From positions 124,001 through 188,000 of the forward strand of contig JAUMZK010000001.1 of assembly GCA_030528145.1 (NCBI GenBank): a stretch of DNA of 64,000 nt, given 5' to 3'. The number at the start of each line of letters is the position of its first letter. The first letter of the stretch is position 1. The position numbers were made by a program, and so were the translations under genes. The DNA is from Actinomycetaceae bacterium. GTDB taxonomy: Bacteria > Actinomycetota > Actinomycetes > Actinomycetales > Actinomycetaceae. Of this stretch, positions 53,116 through 61,950 are shown piece after piece. The notes below the pieces were generated by a model. The model had not been told where the DNA came from. It did no database searches and was given only the letters and a program-made list of their open reading frames with translations.

Positions 53116-55026
53116 TTATTCGACCTCGGTGAATTTTCTGTCCCACGCAGACTGGATGGGGTTGGCGTCAGCCAAAAGGAGGTCGAAACGGTCGTTGGCG
53201 ACCTCTACGATTTCACTGAGGGCGACCCGCCTTTCTTGGGCAGCCGAGTTTGCTAGGCGGCGCACCCCTTGGGCAATTACTTGCTGCACGGTGTCTGTGG
53301 TGCCCAGGCATGCTACAAACGGCATTTTGAAGCGCTCTTGATACTGCTTCGATAGTTCTTCGAGTTGTTCTCTGGTGGCGTCATTGAGGCGCTCCAACCC
53401 CAAAGAACCGCGATCTTTAGATATTTTCGCCGCCTCCTCGGGGCGCGCTAACATTAGTGTTGCCATGTCGGGATAATCGGCTATTAGTTCGCGTTGCAAA
53501 TTATCTGGACCAGTCAAAACTGCGGTTTGGATGGCTTCGCGCAATTGTTCGACGTTTGCGAAAGGACGGCTTTCCCACGCCGTCTCCAAAGGCCACACCT
53601 GGTTGTTGAATAAAGAGCGGAATGTAGTTACGAATTCTTCGCGTCCCATTTGCCCCACCTCGGCGAGGGAAATGCCCGCCCCCTTATCATCTTTCGCAAC
53701 CTCGGTGCCCGCCGATTTGCCGAAGTGGAAGAACAGCAGGTTCAGCGATATGGCTGCAATTGCTCCGATGCTCATGCCTGAAGAAATGAAAATGCGTGCC
53801 CACGCGGGGAATGCCTCAGCCAATTGGGGTTTGAACGAGACCAACATTGCCAGTCCCAATGCGGTAGTGACAATGACAATATTGCGATTGTCATACATAT
53901 CCGTCTTCGCAATGGTCTGTAACCCAACCCAAGCCACATTCGCAAACAGTGCTACAGACGCCCCACCCAAAACCGGTGCGGGAATGGAAGCCACAATAGC
54001 GCCTGCTTTAGGCAAGATGCCCAGTATCATCATAAATACTGCTGCTACAGCTGCAACCCACCGCGACTTAACGCGAGTAATGCGCACCAATCCGACGTTT
54101 TGCGCGAAACACGTGTAGGGGAACGAATTCATTACCCCACCGATCAACGTAGACAAACCGTCGGCACGCAGCGCCCTCGTAATATGTGCCCGCCTGATAC
54201 GCACACCCACAATTTCACCAGTTGCAAATACGTCGCCGGTAGTTTCTACCATGGTTATAATCATTACGATAATCATGGAAAAACATGCAGAAATATTGAA
54301 TTGTGGGGTTCCGAAATAAAATGGTGTGGTTATCCCAAAAGCATCTGCCTTCGCCACATTATCCCAAGTCGCATCTCCTAAAATAAGTGCCACCGCAGTA
54401 CCACCAACCAAACCGATCAGCACGGCAATAGTACCCAAAAAGCCCCTAAAGAATCGTTGAGCTAAAACGATCACAGCGAGAGTACCAAAAGCGTAAGCTA
54501 AATCGCGAACTTTTGGTGCGTCCTCGGCATAATTAGTGAAATCTCCAGCTGAAACTGCCAGCAGAGAAGTACCCATTACTAGCAACACACTGCCCGTAAC
54601 AATAGGGGGAAAGAAACGCAAAAATTTAGCAAAAAGCGGGGCGGCAAAAAATGTAAATAGCCCTGACACGATGATGGCGCCATAAATGGTGGGTAAAGAA
54701 GGTAGACCACCTTTACCGCTGGTAACACCTAACCCGATTGCAATAATGGGTGCCACCGCCGTAGTAGTGACTCCCTGGATTATCGGTAAACGCACGCCCA
54801 CATGCTTCGATATGCCCACCACTTGAATTAGGGTGGCAATACCGCAAGTCAGCAGATCTGCGTTTATCAAGTGGATAGTAGTTGCCGTATCCAAATGCAA
54901 GGAACTGGCAATAAGTAAGGGAACGATTACTGCACCGGCATAAAAAGCAAGAACATGTTGTAGACCAAGAACAGCCAACTTGGGGGCAGGCGGTACCTGA
55001 TCGACAGGATGCTTCAGAGACATCAA
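53116..55026 (-). CDS. NCS2 purine permease fused to an OHCU-decarboxylase-like domain
   Basis: 636 residues. Residues 1-450 are a nucleobase-ascorbate transporter with the first-helix motif LGLQHVLAFYAG and signature QNVGLVRITR, as in xanthine/urate permeases. Residues 452-636 resemble OHCU decarboxylase of ureide degradation (MGREEFVTTFRSLF, YQERFKMPFVACL, EVANDRFDLLL). The catalytic HPDLA is changed to YPDMA (Tyr518) and the EQ/AGL segment to DR/GSLGL, so this domain is probably not catalytic. Urate uptake is likely; no uricase is nearby. SD GGAG precedes the ATG. Confidence 0.78.
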   Translation of the reverse strand: MMSLKHPVDQVPPAPKLAVLGLQHVLAFYAGAVIVPLLIASSLHLDTATTIHLINADLLTCGIATLIQVVGISKHVGVRLPIIQGVTTTAVAPIIAIGLGVTSGKGGLPSLPTIYGAIIVSGLFTFFAAPLFAKFLRFFPPIVTGSVLLVMGTSLLAVSAGDFTNYAEDAPKVRDLAYAFGTLAVIVLAQRFFRGFLGTIAVLIGLVGGTAVALILGDATWDNVAKADAFGITTPFYFGTPQFNISACFSMIIVMIITMVETTGDVFATGEIVGVRIRRAHITRALRADGLSTLIGGVMNSFPYTCFAQNVGLVRITRVKSRWVAAVAAVFMMILGILPKAGAIVASIPAPVLGGASVALFANVAWVGLQTIAKTDMYDNRNIVIVTTALGLAMLVSFKPQLAEAFPAWARIFISSGMSIGAIAAISLNLLFFHFGKSAGTEVAKDDKGAGISLAEVGQMGREEFVTTFRSLFNNQVWPLETAWESRPFANVEQLREAIQTAVLTGPDNLQRELIADYPDMATLMLARPEEAAKISKDRGSLGLERLNDATREQLEELSKQYQERFKMPFVACLGTTDTVQQVIAQGVRRLANSAAQERRVALSEIVEVANDRFDLLLADANPIQSAWDRKFTEVE

Positions 55027-55053
55027 AACTCCGTCTGAGAGGTAACAATAGAG

Positions 55054-56268
55054 CTATTTCAGAATAATATTTGCCTGGGTCTTCGACAAAAATGGCAGTG
55101 TGATAACGGCGGCAACTAACGTCACGGCGCAACAAACTGCAACCGCAACTAGTCCTCCAAAAGACTGGTGGCGGGAAATCAGGTCACCAGCAACGGCTGC
55201 TCCCACAGAAGAACCGATAGAAATGGCGGTACTCATCCACGCAATAGCCTCTGTCAGATTAGTTTGTGGTACCGCCCGCGAAACCATAGTCATAATATTC
55301 GTTGCAGTGGGCGCAAAAGCCGTCCCAGTTATGAACATGAGTACCGCAAAAGTCCAAAAACCAGTCGCAAATAGCAAGCAGGCGCCACCCACGCAAAGCA
55401 CTGTGACGCCCAGAATGTACAACTGGGGGAGAGACCACACCCAGGTGCGCGAACCGTATATGACACCGGCAATTAAAGAACCTAAAGCGAGGGCGGCAAG
55501 CAGCACACCGGTACCACCCGGCCAGCCAGATTCTTCTGCAAATGCAACCGTAACCACGTCCAATGCGCCAAACATGGCACCCATCAGTGAATACACGATC
55601 ATGAGTACCACCATGGTGGCGTTCGCCAGCAAAAACCCGGAATTGTGGGGAACTTCCGTTAGTTTTTTGGAAGGAACTGGCTCAGTTATTCGTTGGCAAA
55701 AAAATAGGGTAGAGCCAACCAAAGAAATTATGCCTGCCGCCATGATGCCCGCAACTGGATGAATGGAAGTACACAAAACGGTGGCAATTAGTGGTCCAAT
55801 AATGAAGATTACTTCATCAAAAGTGGCTTCCAGTGCAAACGCAGATTGTAGGCGTCCTGGTTCGTGATCTTTCAAAACGTAAACCCAACGTGCCCGCACA
55901 AGTGCCCCAACGGATCCCGAAAGCGCGGCAGTCAGAGCCGTAAGCACATACAGCACCCAGTGGGGCTGGCGGTGCAATACGGCCGCCACCAAAGCAAATA
56001 ATGCAATACCTGACATGATTATGCAGGGGTACATGATGCGGGCTTGTCCATAGCGGTCCACATAGCGTGAGATTTGGGGGACAGCGAGGGCGAAAGACAC
56101 CGCCCCTACCGCAGAAAGGCGACCAGCCAACGAATAGTCAGAAAACATTAGCGAAATCATCATGATTATCGCCAAATTGCTCATTGACATGGGGAAACGT
56201 GCAATTATTCCAGCCAGTGAGAACCCTGCTGCACCGGGGATGCGGAAAAGTTCCTTATAAATAGTCAT
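55054..56268 (-). CDS. MFS transporter
   Basis: 404 residues from MTIYKELFRIPG. About twelve membrane segments with MFS-like motifs (FPMSMSNLAIIMMIS, DRYGQARIMYP after helix 2, and GSLIAGVIYGSRTW in the second half). The substrate is unknown; it resembles drug or sugar effluxers. The ATG is chosen because it directly borders the divergent trmO promoter; upstream in-frame starts would run through trmO and are rejected. Confidence 0.82.
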   Translation of the reverse strand: MTIYKELFRIPGAAGFSLAGIIARFPMSMSNLAIIMMISLMFSDYSLAGRLSAVGAVSFALAVPQISRYVDRYGQARIMYPCIIMSGIALFALVAAVLHRQPHWVLYVLTALTAALSGSVGALVRARWVYVLKDHEPGRLQSAFALEATFDEVIFIIGPLIATVLCTSIHPVAGIMAAGIISLVGSTLFFCQRITEPVPSKKLTEVPHNSGFLLANATMVVLMIVYSLMGAMFGALDVVTVAFAEESGWPGGTGVLLAALALGSLIAGVIYGSRTWVWSLPQLYILGVTVLCVGGACLLFATGFWTFAVLMFITGTAFAPTATNIMTMVSRAVPQTNLTEAIAWMSTAISIGSSVGAAVAGDLISRHQSFGGLVAVAVCCAVTLVAAVITLPFLSKTQANIILK

Positions 56269-56273
56269 CTTCG

Positions 56274-56280
56274 TATAATC
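56274..56280. promoter_or_regulatory. Shared -10 region for divergent leaderless genes
   Basis: TATAAT (56274-56279) ends six bases before the trmO GTG. On the other strand GATTAT (complement of 56275-56280) ends six bases before the MFS ATG. The two start codons are only 17 bases apart. Confidence 0.55.
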
Positions 56281-56285
56281 GGGTT

Positions 56286-56963
56286 GTGAATAATTTTTCG
56301 TTGACCCCGGTTGCGTTTGCGAGGACTGATTTTTCAAGCAAATTTGGGGTACCGCGCCAGTCCGGTCTGGTTTCGGATTTGGTCGCTTCAATTGAGTTTA
56401 CATCTGATTTTTGCGCAGGCGAGTTCACACGCGGACTAAATAGCTTTTCTCACGTGTGGCTAATATGGGGATTTTCGAAAAATGTGGGGAAGTGGCAACC
56501 GACTGTGCGCCCTCCCAGATTAAACGGCAATACGCGAGTGGGAGTTTTTGCATCCAGGTCGCCGTTTCGCCCAAATTCTTTGGGGCTTTCGTCGGTAAAA
56601 CTGTTGGAAGTAACACGCGGCAAGCTGTTGGTCGGGGGCGCAGACCTGGTGGATGGTACGCCCATATTTGACATTAAACCTTATGTCAGAACCGATGTTC
56701 ACGAGGACGCTAACTTCAGTTACGCCACCGGTGCGGATTACCGGATGCGCGTGGATATGTCCGAGGACGCATTAGGCGATTTTCCACGGGCGAAAGTATC
56801 TGCTTTGCGCGGCGTCCTCGCAGAAAATCCGCGACCTGCAATTCATGATGATCCGAACCGTATCTACGGATTTGGTTTCGCAGGATTCGAGATAAAGTTT
56901 CGGTGTGAAGACGGTGTGGTGCATTTAGTAGAGACGCAGCGGCAAGTAGCGGGGGAATGTTAA
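56286..56963 (+). CDS. trmO: tRNA (N6-threonylcarbamoyladenosine(37)-N6)-methyltransferase
   Basis: 225 residues. TrmO (TsaA) methylates t6A37 of tRNA to m6t6A with AdoMet. Family segments are KFGVPRQSGLV, GLNSFSHVWLIW, RVGVFASRSPFRPNSLGLS and FDIKPYV. GTG start follows TATAAT by six bases, so translation must begin at the 5' end of the mRNA. It is divergent from the MFS gene. Confidence 0.92.
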   Translation: MNNFSLTPVAFARTDFSSKFGVPRQSGLVSDLVASIEFTSDFCAGEFTRGLNSFSHVWLIWGFSKNVGKWQPTVRPPRLNGNTRVGVFASRSPFRPNSLGLSSVKLLEVTRGKLLVGGADLVDGTPIFDIKPYVRTDVHEDANFSYATGADYRMRVDMSEDALGDFPRAKVSALRGVLAENPRPAIHDDPNRIYGFGFAGFEIKFRCEDGVVHLVETQRQVAGEC

Positions 56964-57041
56964 CGAGGGCGGCAGTGCCGGGGAAGACGCGACTGAAAGT
57001 GAGCCAAAATCAAGAGTGACGTCCTCGTAACACAATCTGAC

Positions 57042-57055
57042 ATAATGTACATTAT
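57042..57055. promoter_or_regulatory. Perfect 14-base palindrome upstream of rbpA
   Basis: ATAATGTACATTAT reads the same on both strands and lies 85 bases before rbpA in a 177-base intergenic region. A regulator site is likely; none is assigned. Confidence 0.5.
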
Positions 57056-57107
57056 CGGCATTATATGTTGTGGTGCTCTGATAATCACTGCAACTTGCCT
57101 TGACCTG

Positions 57108-57113
57108 TATAAT
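57108..57113 (+). promoter_or_regulatory. rbpA promoter -10 box TATAAT
   Basis: A consensus TATAAT lies 27 bases before the rbpA ATG. The -35 region is weak. Confidence 0.5.
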
Positions 57114-57140
57114 GGAACCTATTCAAAAGAAAGGTAGCAA

Positions 57141-57506
57141 ATGGCTGATCGCGCGCTTCGCGGAACTTCAATTGGTTCAAAATCATTAGAGACAGAAGAT
57201 GGTGTCGTATTTGCCGAGCGCATTGAAGCCACCTACGAAGTACCAGAAACTGGCGAAACCTTCACCGTGGTTTTTTCTGCAGAGGCTGAACCGCCCGCTG
57301 TTTGGGAATCTAAAAATGGTGAAGAAGCCGTTCTGAAAGGCGCCGAACGTCCCGCCGAAGAAAAACCTCTAAAGCCTGTGCGTACACATTGGGATATGCT
57401 GCTAGAACGCCGTTCCCTGGACGAATTAGAGGTGTTACTTAACGAGCAACTCGAGGTCTTGCATTCCGGGCGTTTGCGCGAGGGCGTCCACTACCAGCAC
57501 GGATAA
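57141..57506 (+). CDS. rbpA: RNA polymerase-binding protein RbpA
   Basis: 121 residues. The N-terminal ADRALRGTSIG and C-terminal RTHWDMLLERRS with the LDELEVLL sigma-interaction helix match RbpA, which stabilises RNA polymerase-SigA open complexes. The core barrel has lost its zinc cysteines: the positions near YEVPETGETF and VWESKNGEEA carry no Cys. The ATG has an AAAGG site. The last 68 bases overlap lnt on the other strand, the longest such overlap here. Confidence 0.93.
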   Translation: MADRALRGTSIGSKSLETEDGVVFAERIEATYEVPETGETFTVVFSAEAEPPAVWESKNGEEAVLKGAERPAEEKPLKPVRTHWDMLLERRSLDELEVLLNEQLEVLHSGRLREGVHYQHG

Positions 57507-58968
57507 GCCTTGCCGTAGCGGCTACAAACCACACAGAGAGCGTGAACAGTATCGTTCCGCTCTCTATTGTGTTGCCATAGCGGACAGCGTAGCTGACATA
57601 ATTATTTATCGTGATTTTTTGGCGCAGTACCGACTCCTCATATAGTTCGGCGCGACTTTCTATCTGACCGTCTGGATTCACGAAGCCACTCATGCCCGAG
57701 GTAGAAATTTGTACGCCACTTTTCACCATCTCCCGGGCACGAAATTGCAGTATTTGCAGTTGCTGACGCGACTGCGCGGTAGAACCAAAAGAAGAATTGT
57801 TTGACGGCACTATTATCAGCCCACCACCTGACATGACCGGTGGGCGCAATAATTGGGGTTTGGCGACCTCGAAGCAAATCGGGGTAATCACGCTTATGTT
57901 GCCCTTGGGCGTGTTTACTTTTAGCAGTGCCGGCGTCTTCCCTGGTAGCATTTGCCGAATCTGGTCCATGACGGGACTGAGGTGGCGAAATAGACTCTGA
58001 TATGGGACGTATTCACCAAATGGAACTGGCGCTTGTTTGGTGTAAACCGGTCCTACTCCGTCACTGCTGACAGCAACGTAGTCGTTAAAACGGTGGTCGT
58101 CCTCGTAACGCACCGTCCCAGTAAGCACTGGTCCGTTTTGTTTTACAATCTGCAGGTATCCGGCTAATCCCGAGGATGATACGCGCGGGTCTTCCCCGGC
58201 GTTCTCCCCCATTACCACCAGGTCCGCGCCTTTTACGGTGCGTCCCAAAGACATGTGGGCACTGGCTGTTGCCACTGGTCCTTGGTTGTAAACCTTTAGT
58301 GGCACTCCCCCTTGTATAGCCGCTACTTCAATTTCCTGGTCCGTTCTTGGCACTTTAGCGAAATAGCTATCCCTAAATCCCGCCTCTCCACGACCAACAC
58401 CTGGGGCAGGTAAAGCCAACGGTAAAACCAATGCGCATATAAAAACAACCAAATTAGAGGGACGACGAATCGACGCCAGTGCCCCACCGGCAAGGTAGGT
58501 TAAGGCAGAAACTCCCGCCGCGCCAGCGTAAGGCGCCACCGCCCCCACCCACGAATCCGCCCACGGGTATGCGGCAAAACCCCAAGCGAATCCGCCAAAA
58601 GGCACCAAACCGCGTATTAGTTCCACTCCCGCCCAAGAAACCGCCGCCACCGCTAGCGCCAAAAAAGCGGGCAACGTCCTCGAAAACATGTTCACAAAGT
58701 GGGCCCACAACCCCACAAATGCCGCCTCAACTGCAGTTAAAGCAATCCACGGTAGGTAACTTTCAGTAGCAAGCGACACCCAATATGTCAAGGGCAGGAA
58801 AAAGCTCAACCCCCACAAAAAGCCACAGAAGAACGCGCCCTTCGCCCTCACACTCACGGACGCGTACAACAGCGCAAATGCCGGCAGTACCAGGGGGTAA
58901 AGGTGGAATGGCGGAAAAGCTCCGGCCATACATAAGCCGCCTACCAGGCATTTTAAAGTTCGCTCCAC
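57439..58968 (-). CDS. lnt: Apolipoprotein N-acyltransferase
   Basis: 509 residues. N-terminal membrane segments lead to a nitrilase-type domain with the catalytic triad as Glu in VMGENAGEDP, Lys in YTKQAPVPFGEYVP and Cys in ITPICFEVA. It adds a third acyl chain to lipoproteins such as the FKBP lipoprotein at 11690. GTG start lies inside the end of helY (16-base overlap), so it is co-transcribed. The C-terminus overlaps rbpA by 68 bases. Confidence 0.9.
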   Translation of the reverse strand: MERTLKCLVGGLCMAGAFPPFHLYPLVLPAFALLYASVSVRAKGAFFCGFLWGLSFFLPLTYWVSLATESYLPWIALTAVEAAFVGLWAHFVNMFSRTLPAFLALAVAAVSWAGVELIRGLVPFGGFAWGFAAYPWADSWVGAVAPYAGAAGVSALTYLAGGALASIRRPSNLVVFICALVLPLALPAPGVGRGEAGFRDSYFAKVPRTDQEIEVAAIQGGVPLKVYNQGPVATASAHMSLGRTVKGADLVVMGENAGEDPRVSSSGLAGYLQIVKQNGPVLTGTVRYEDDHRFNDYVAVSSDGVGPVYTKQAPVPFGEYVPYQSLFRHLSPVMDQIRQMLPGKTPALLKVNTPKGNISVITPICFEVAKPQLLRPPVMSGGGLIIVPSNNSSFGSTAQSRQQLQILQFRAREMVKSGVQISTSGMSGFVNPDGQIESRAELYEESVLRQKITINNYVSYAVRYGNTIESGTILFTLSVWFVAATARLIRAGSGRPRANARNARPRVAR

Positions 58969-61575
58969 GCCACCACTCCCCGTCGAATCAACTCGGTAGC
59001 TTTGCGGGCAGTGGGCGCCAACTGCGCAGATATGACGCGAATTTGCCCCAATACGTCTAAAATAATCTTTGCCCAGCGCACGAAATCCCCCGCCGACATC
59101 TCGGGAACACTTTCCAGCGCAGTAGCCAAACTGGCGCCATTGACCCAGGCAAATATTGCCGCCACTAAACCCGCGTCCACCGGCGCCATAACCGGCAATC
59201 CCTGTTTTTCTTCCAGGCTGCTAATTACCACCTGCAAGTCCGCCACCTGTTGGACTAACGGCGCAAGTTGAGTGGGAAAATCCCAATTTTGGACCCGATC
59301 TGTGCGCGGAGTGTAAATGCACAGCGCTATTGCACCGGCCAGTTCCGCCGGGGAAAGCTTCGTGAAAATGTCATGACGAATGCACTGGGCTAATAGCAGG
59401 TCGCGTTCACTGTAAATTCCAGCCAAAGTAAAACCGGCTGCGGTGACTTTCCCACAATGCAGATAACCCAGTTGTTCTAAAATCTGGGTTACCCCACGGT
59501 ATTGGGTTCCGAGGGTATCCGTCTGTTTTACCACTAATCCCGCTAGGCGTTCATATTCGCGATTGGCGCGCACCCATTTGTGAGCAGTGGCGGCGTGCAT
59601 TTCCCGTCTGGGGCAAGCATGACAAGGATGGTTTACCAGGCGTCCGCGTAGCTCCTCGACGGTTTGGTCCCGACCAGAAGGATTTTTTCGTTTCAAGTTT
59701 CCGGCTCGCACTTCTTGACGCAGCAAGCTGGCTATTTCTTTTCTTTCCCGAGGACGCCTTCCGTTCATTTTCGGGTCCAAACGTATGTGCCCCACCGCGT
59801 TAATTCCGCCAGGTGCTTCCCCCGCGCTGATCAGACGCACACGGGCATCGCTGCTAAGTACAAGGACGGTGGGATCGCCATATTTGCGGGCGGGTGAAAG
59901 TACTACGCCGTAACGCTCACGTCTGGCGTTTTTGTACCAAATAATGTCACCTCGGTCTAGTCCCGCGATGATCTCTTTGGCGATGAATGTGCCGCGCCTG
60001 GACCGGGCTGCCTTTTTTTTCGTATTGGTTAAGTTTGTCTCTGATTTTCAGGTATTCGCTGAAGTCCCCTCGCGAACAGCTGACTGCGTGTTTCTTAGCT
60101 TCCGCCCGCCAGAAGGCGGCGGATTCGGCAGCAGCGCGGGCTTTGCGGTCAGCTTGAAATTGAGCGAAAGACTTTTCCATTACCAGGCGGGCAGCGTTTC
60201 CATCCATCCGCATCAATAAACTGACCACCATTGAATAGGTAGGTCGGAAGGCAGAATTTAGCGGATACGTACGGTTGGAAGCTAAGGATGCCACAATTGC
60301 AGGTTCATTACCGACCCGATATGGCACTACGGCGTGCCCCACCCGGTCCATACCCCGGCGCCCAGCACGACCCGTCAATTGTGTGTATTCACCGGGAGTA
60401 AGCTGCACATTTTCGGTCCCGTTCCATTTTCGCAAGCTGGTGACAACCACTGTTTTCGCGGGCATGTTAATTCCGAGAGCCAATGTTTCGGTAGCAAAAA
60501 CAACTTGCAGCAAGCCTTCACGGAACGCACGCTCTACTGCTTCTTTTAAAACCGGCAGCATACCTGCGTGATGTGCCGCATACCCGCAGAGGAATGCCGC
60601 ACGCCACTTGTCTAATCCGACCGCGTAGTGATCTGAGGCGGGAATTTTACATTCGACCTCGTCAACAATTTGGAGGACACGTTGACGTGTTTCTTTGCCG
60701 ATAAGAACTGTTTTGCTTCGCAATAATTCGCTGATGCAACTGTCACATCCTTGGCGTGAGAAAACAAATACTATGGCGGGTGTTAGTCCCTCCCGCGCCA
60801 AGTTATCTACAATCTTATTTGCTGAGGGCAGTCGACGCTGATAGTTCAATTCTACTGCACGCATTAACGCTGGATTTGCGCGCCCTTTTTTCGCCCCATA
60901 AAGGTCGAATAGTTGGTCTTTTACAAGCATATGTTGGTAAAGCGGAACGGGGCGTTCTTCGCTTACTTCTACGTAGCAATCTCCGCGTGCTTCCGCAATC
61001 CAAGCCCCAAATTCTTCCGCATTAGACACGGTTGCTGAAATCGCTACCACTTGCACGCCCGATGGCGTATGCAGTATTACTTCTTCCCATACGGGTCCGC
61101 GCAGTCGATCTGCTAAATAATGAACTTCGTCCAAGACTACGACGCCAAGTTCGCCCAGTTCCCGGTCTTCTTGATAAAGCATGTTTCGCAGCACTTCAGT
61201 GGTCATCACCACTATTTGAGCATTCCCATTTATGACGTTATCGCCAGTTAGTAAACCTACGTTTTCAGAACCAAAAGAAGCACAAAAATCATTATATTTC
61301 TGGTTAGAAAGAGCTTTTATTGGGGTCGTATAAAAACTGCGTTTTCCCTGTGCAAGCGCCTTATAAATAGCAAATTCTCCGACAATAGTTTTACCGGCTC
61401 CGGTAGGTGCGGCAACCAAAACGGGTCGGTCGTCCTCGACGGCTTCACAAGAACGTATCTGGAAAGGATCTAACTGAAATTCCAACCGTTGTTCATACTG
61501 CCCCACTAAGGTTTTTTGGTGCGCGCGGCGGCGTTTAAAATCTCGATATTTTTCCGAGGGTGTTTTTTCAGTCAT
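58953..61575 (-). pseudogene. helY: HelY/Ski2-like RNA helicase interrupted by a frameshift
   Basis: The N-terminal frame (61575 to 59947) holds Walker A APTGAGKT, DEVH, SATVSNAEEFG, HHAGMLP and TGRAGRRGMD. The C-terminal DSHCT part (to 58953) continues in another frame. They join at an A8 run (minus strand of 60013-60020): removing one A restores a continuous product of about 870 residues, usual for actinobacterial HelY. As sequenced the first frame stops 50 bases beyond the run region. A sequencing or assembly error, a mutation, or slippage on A8 are all possible. Confidence 0.8.
60013..60020 (-). other. A8 homopolymer at the helY frameshift
   Basis: Eight A residues on the coding strand at the codons for Glu-Lys-Lys. 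One fewer A joins the two helY frames. No comparable break was found elsewhere in the window. Confidence 0.85.
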
Positions 61576-61852
61576 TTAACAAACCCAGCTGTTTCCAGCG
61601 GGCAAATGCCTGCTGGGCGCGTTCTTCGCGTTGATATTGTCGGGCGGCGGCAATGCGATACTTGGTTTTTCGTGCTGTCGCCGTGTCCCAGGGAGTATGC
61701 AATTTGGGCGCTTCTAGGTGCGGAATGTCAGGCGGGGTTAGTGCCTGCAAAAACTGGCGCAAAGGAATTTGTTTCGTCTTGTCATAAAGCCATTTTGCCA
61801 GCACCACTGGGGTGAGCGCAGAGACCATTACCAGCATGACCCAAATAATCAT
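61568..61852 (-). CDS. Small membrane protein upstream of helY
   Basis: 94 residues. One N-terminal membrane segment (MIIWVMLVMVSALTPVVLA) is followed by a charged cytoplasmic stretch with an Arg/Ala/Gln-rich end. The family was not recognised. Its last eight bases overlap the helY start, so it heads the helY-lnt operon. TAAACT ends six bases before the ATG. Confidence 0.65.
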   Translation of the reverse strand: MIIWVMLVMVSALTPVVLAKWLYDKTKQIPLRQFLQALTPPDIPHLEAPKLHTPWDTATARKTKYRIAAARQYQREERAQQAFARWKQLGLLND

Positions 61853-61858
61853 GTTCCC

Positions 61859-61864
61859 AGTTTA
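61859..61864 (-). promoter_or_regulatory. Leaderless -10 box TAAACT
   Basis: TAAACT on the minus strand ends six bases before the ATG of the small membrane protein gene. Confidence 0.5.
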
Positions 61865-61938
61865 CCGTTTCGGATGCGCCTGTCCTCTTACTGCTACACC
61901 AAAACGCAGTGATGCCGGGGCGCCTAGATGTCGTAGTT

Positions 61939-61944
61939 TAAACT
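61939..61944 (+). promoter_or_regulatory. Leaderless -10 box TAAACT
   Basis: TAAACT, six bases, then ATG of the DUF3866 gene. Confidence 0.5.
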
Positions 61945-61950
61945 GTAATC

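Noticed and set aside
56269..56391. Extended N-terminus for the MFS transporter
   Set aside because: It would read through trmO coding sequence and gives a polar tail unlike any MFS protein; the ATG at 56268 precedes the first membrane helix.
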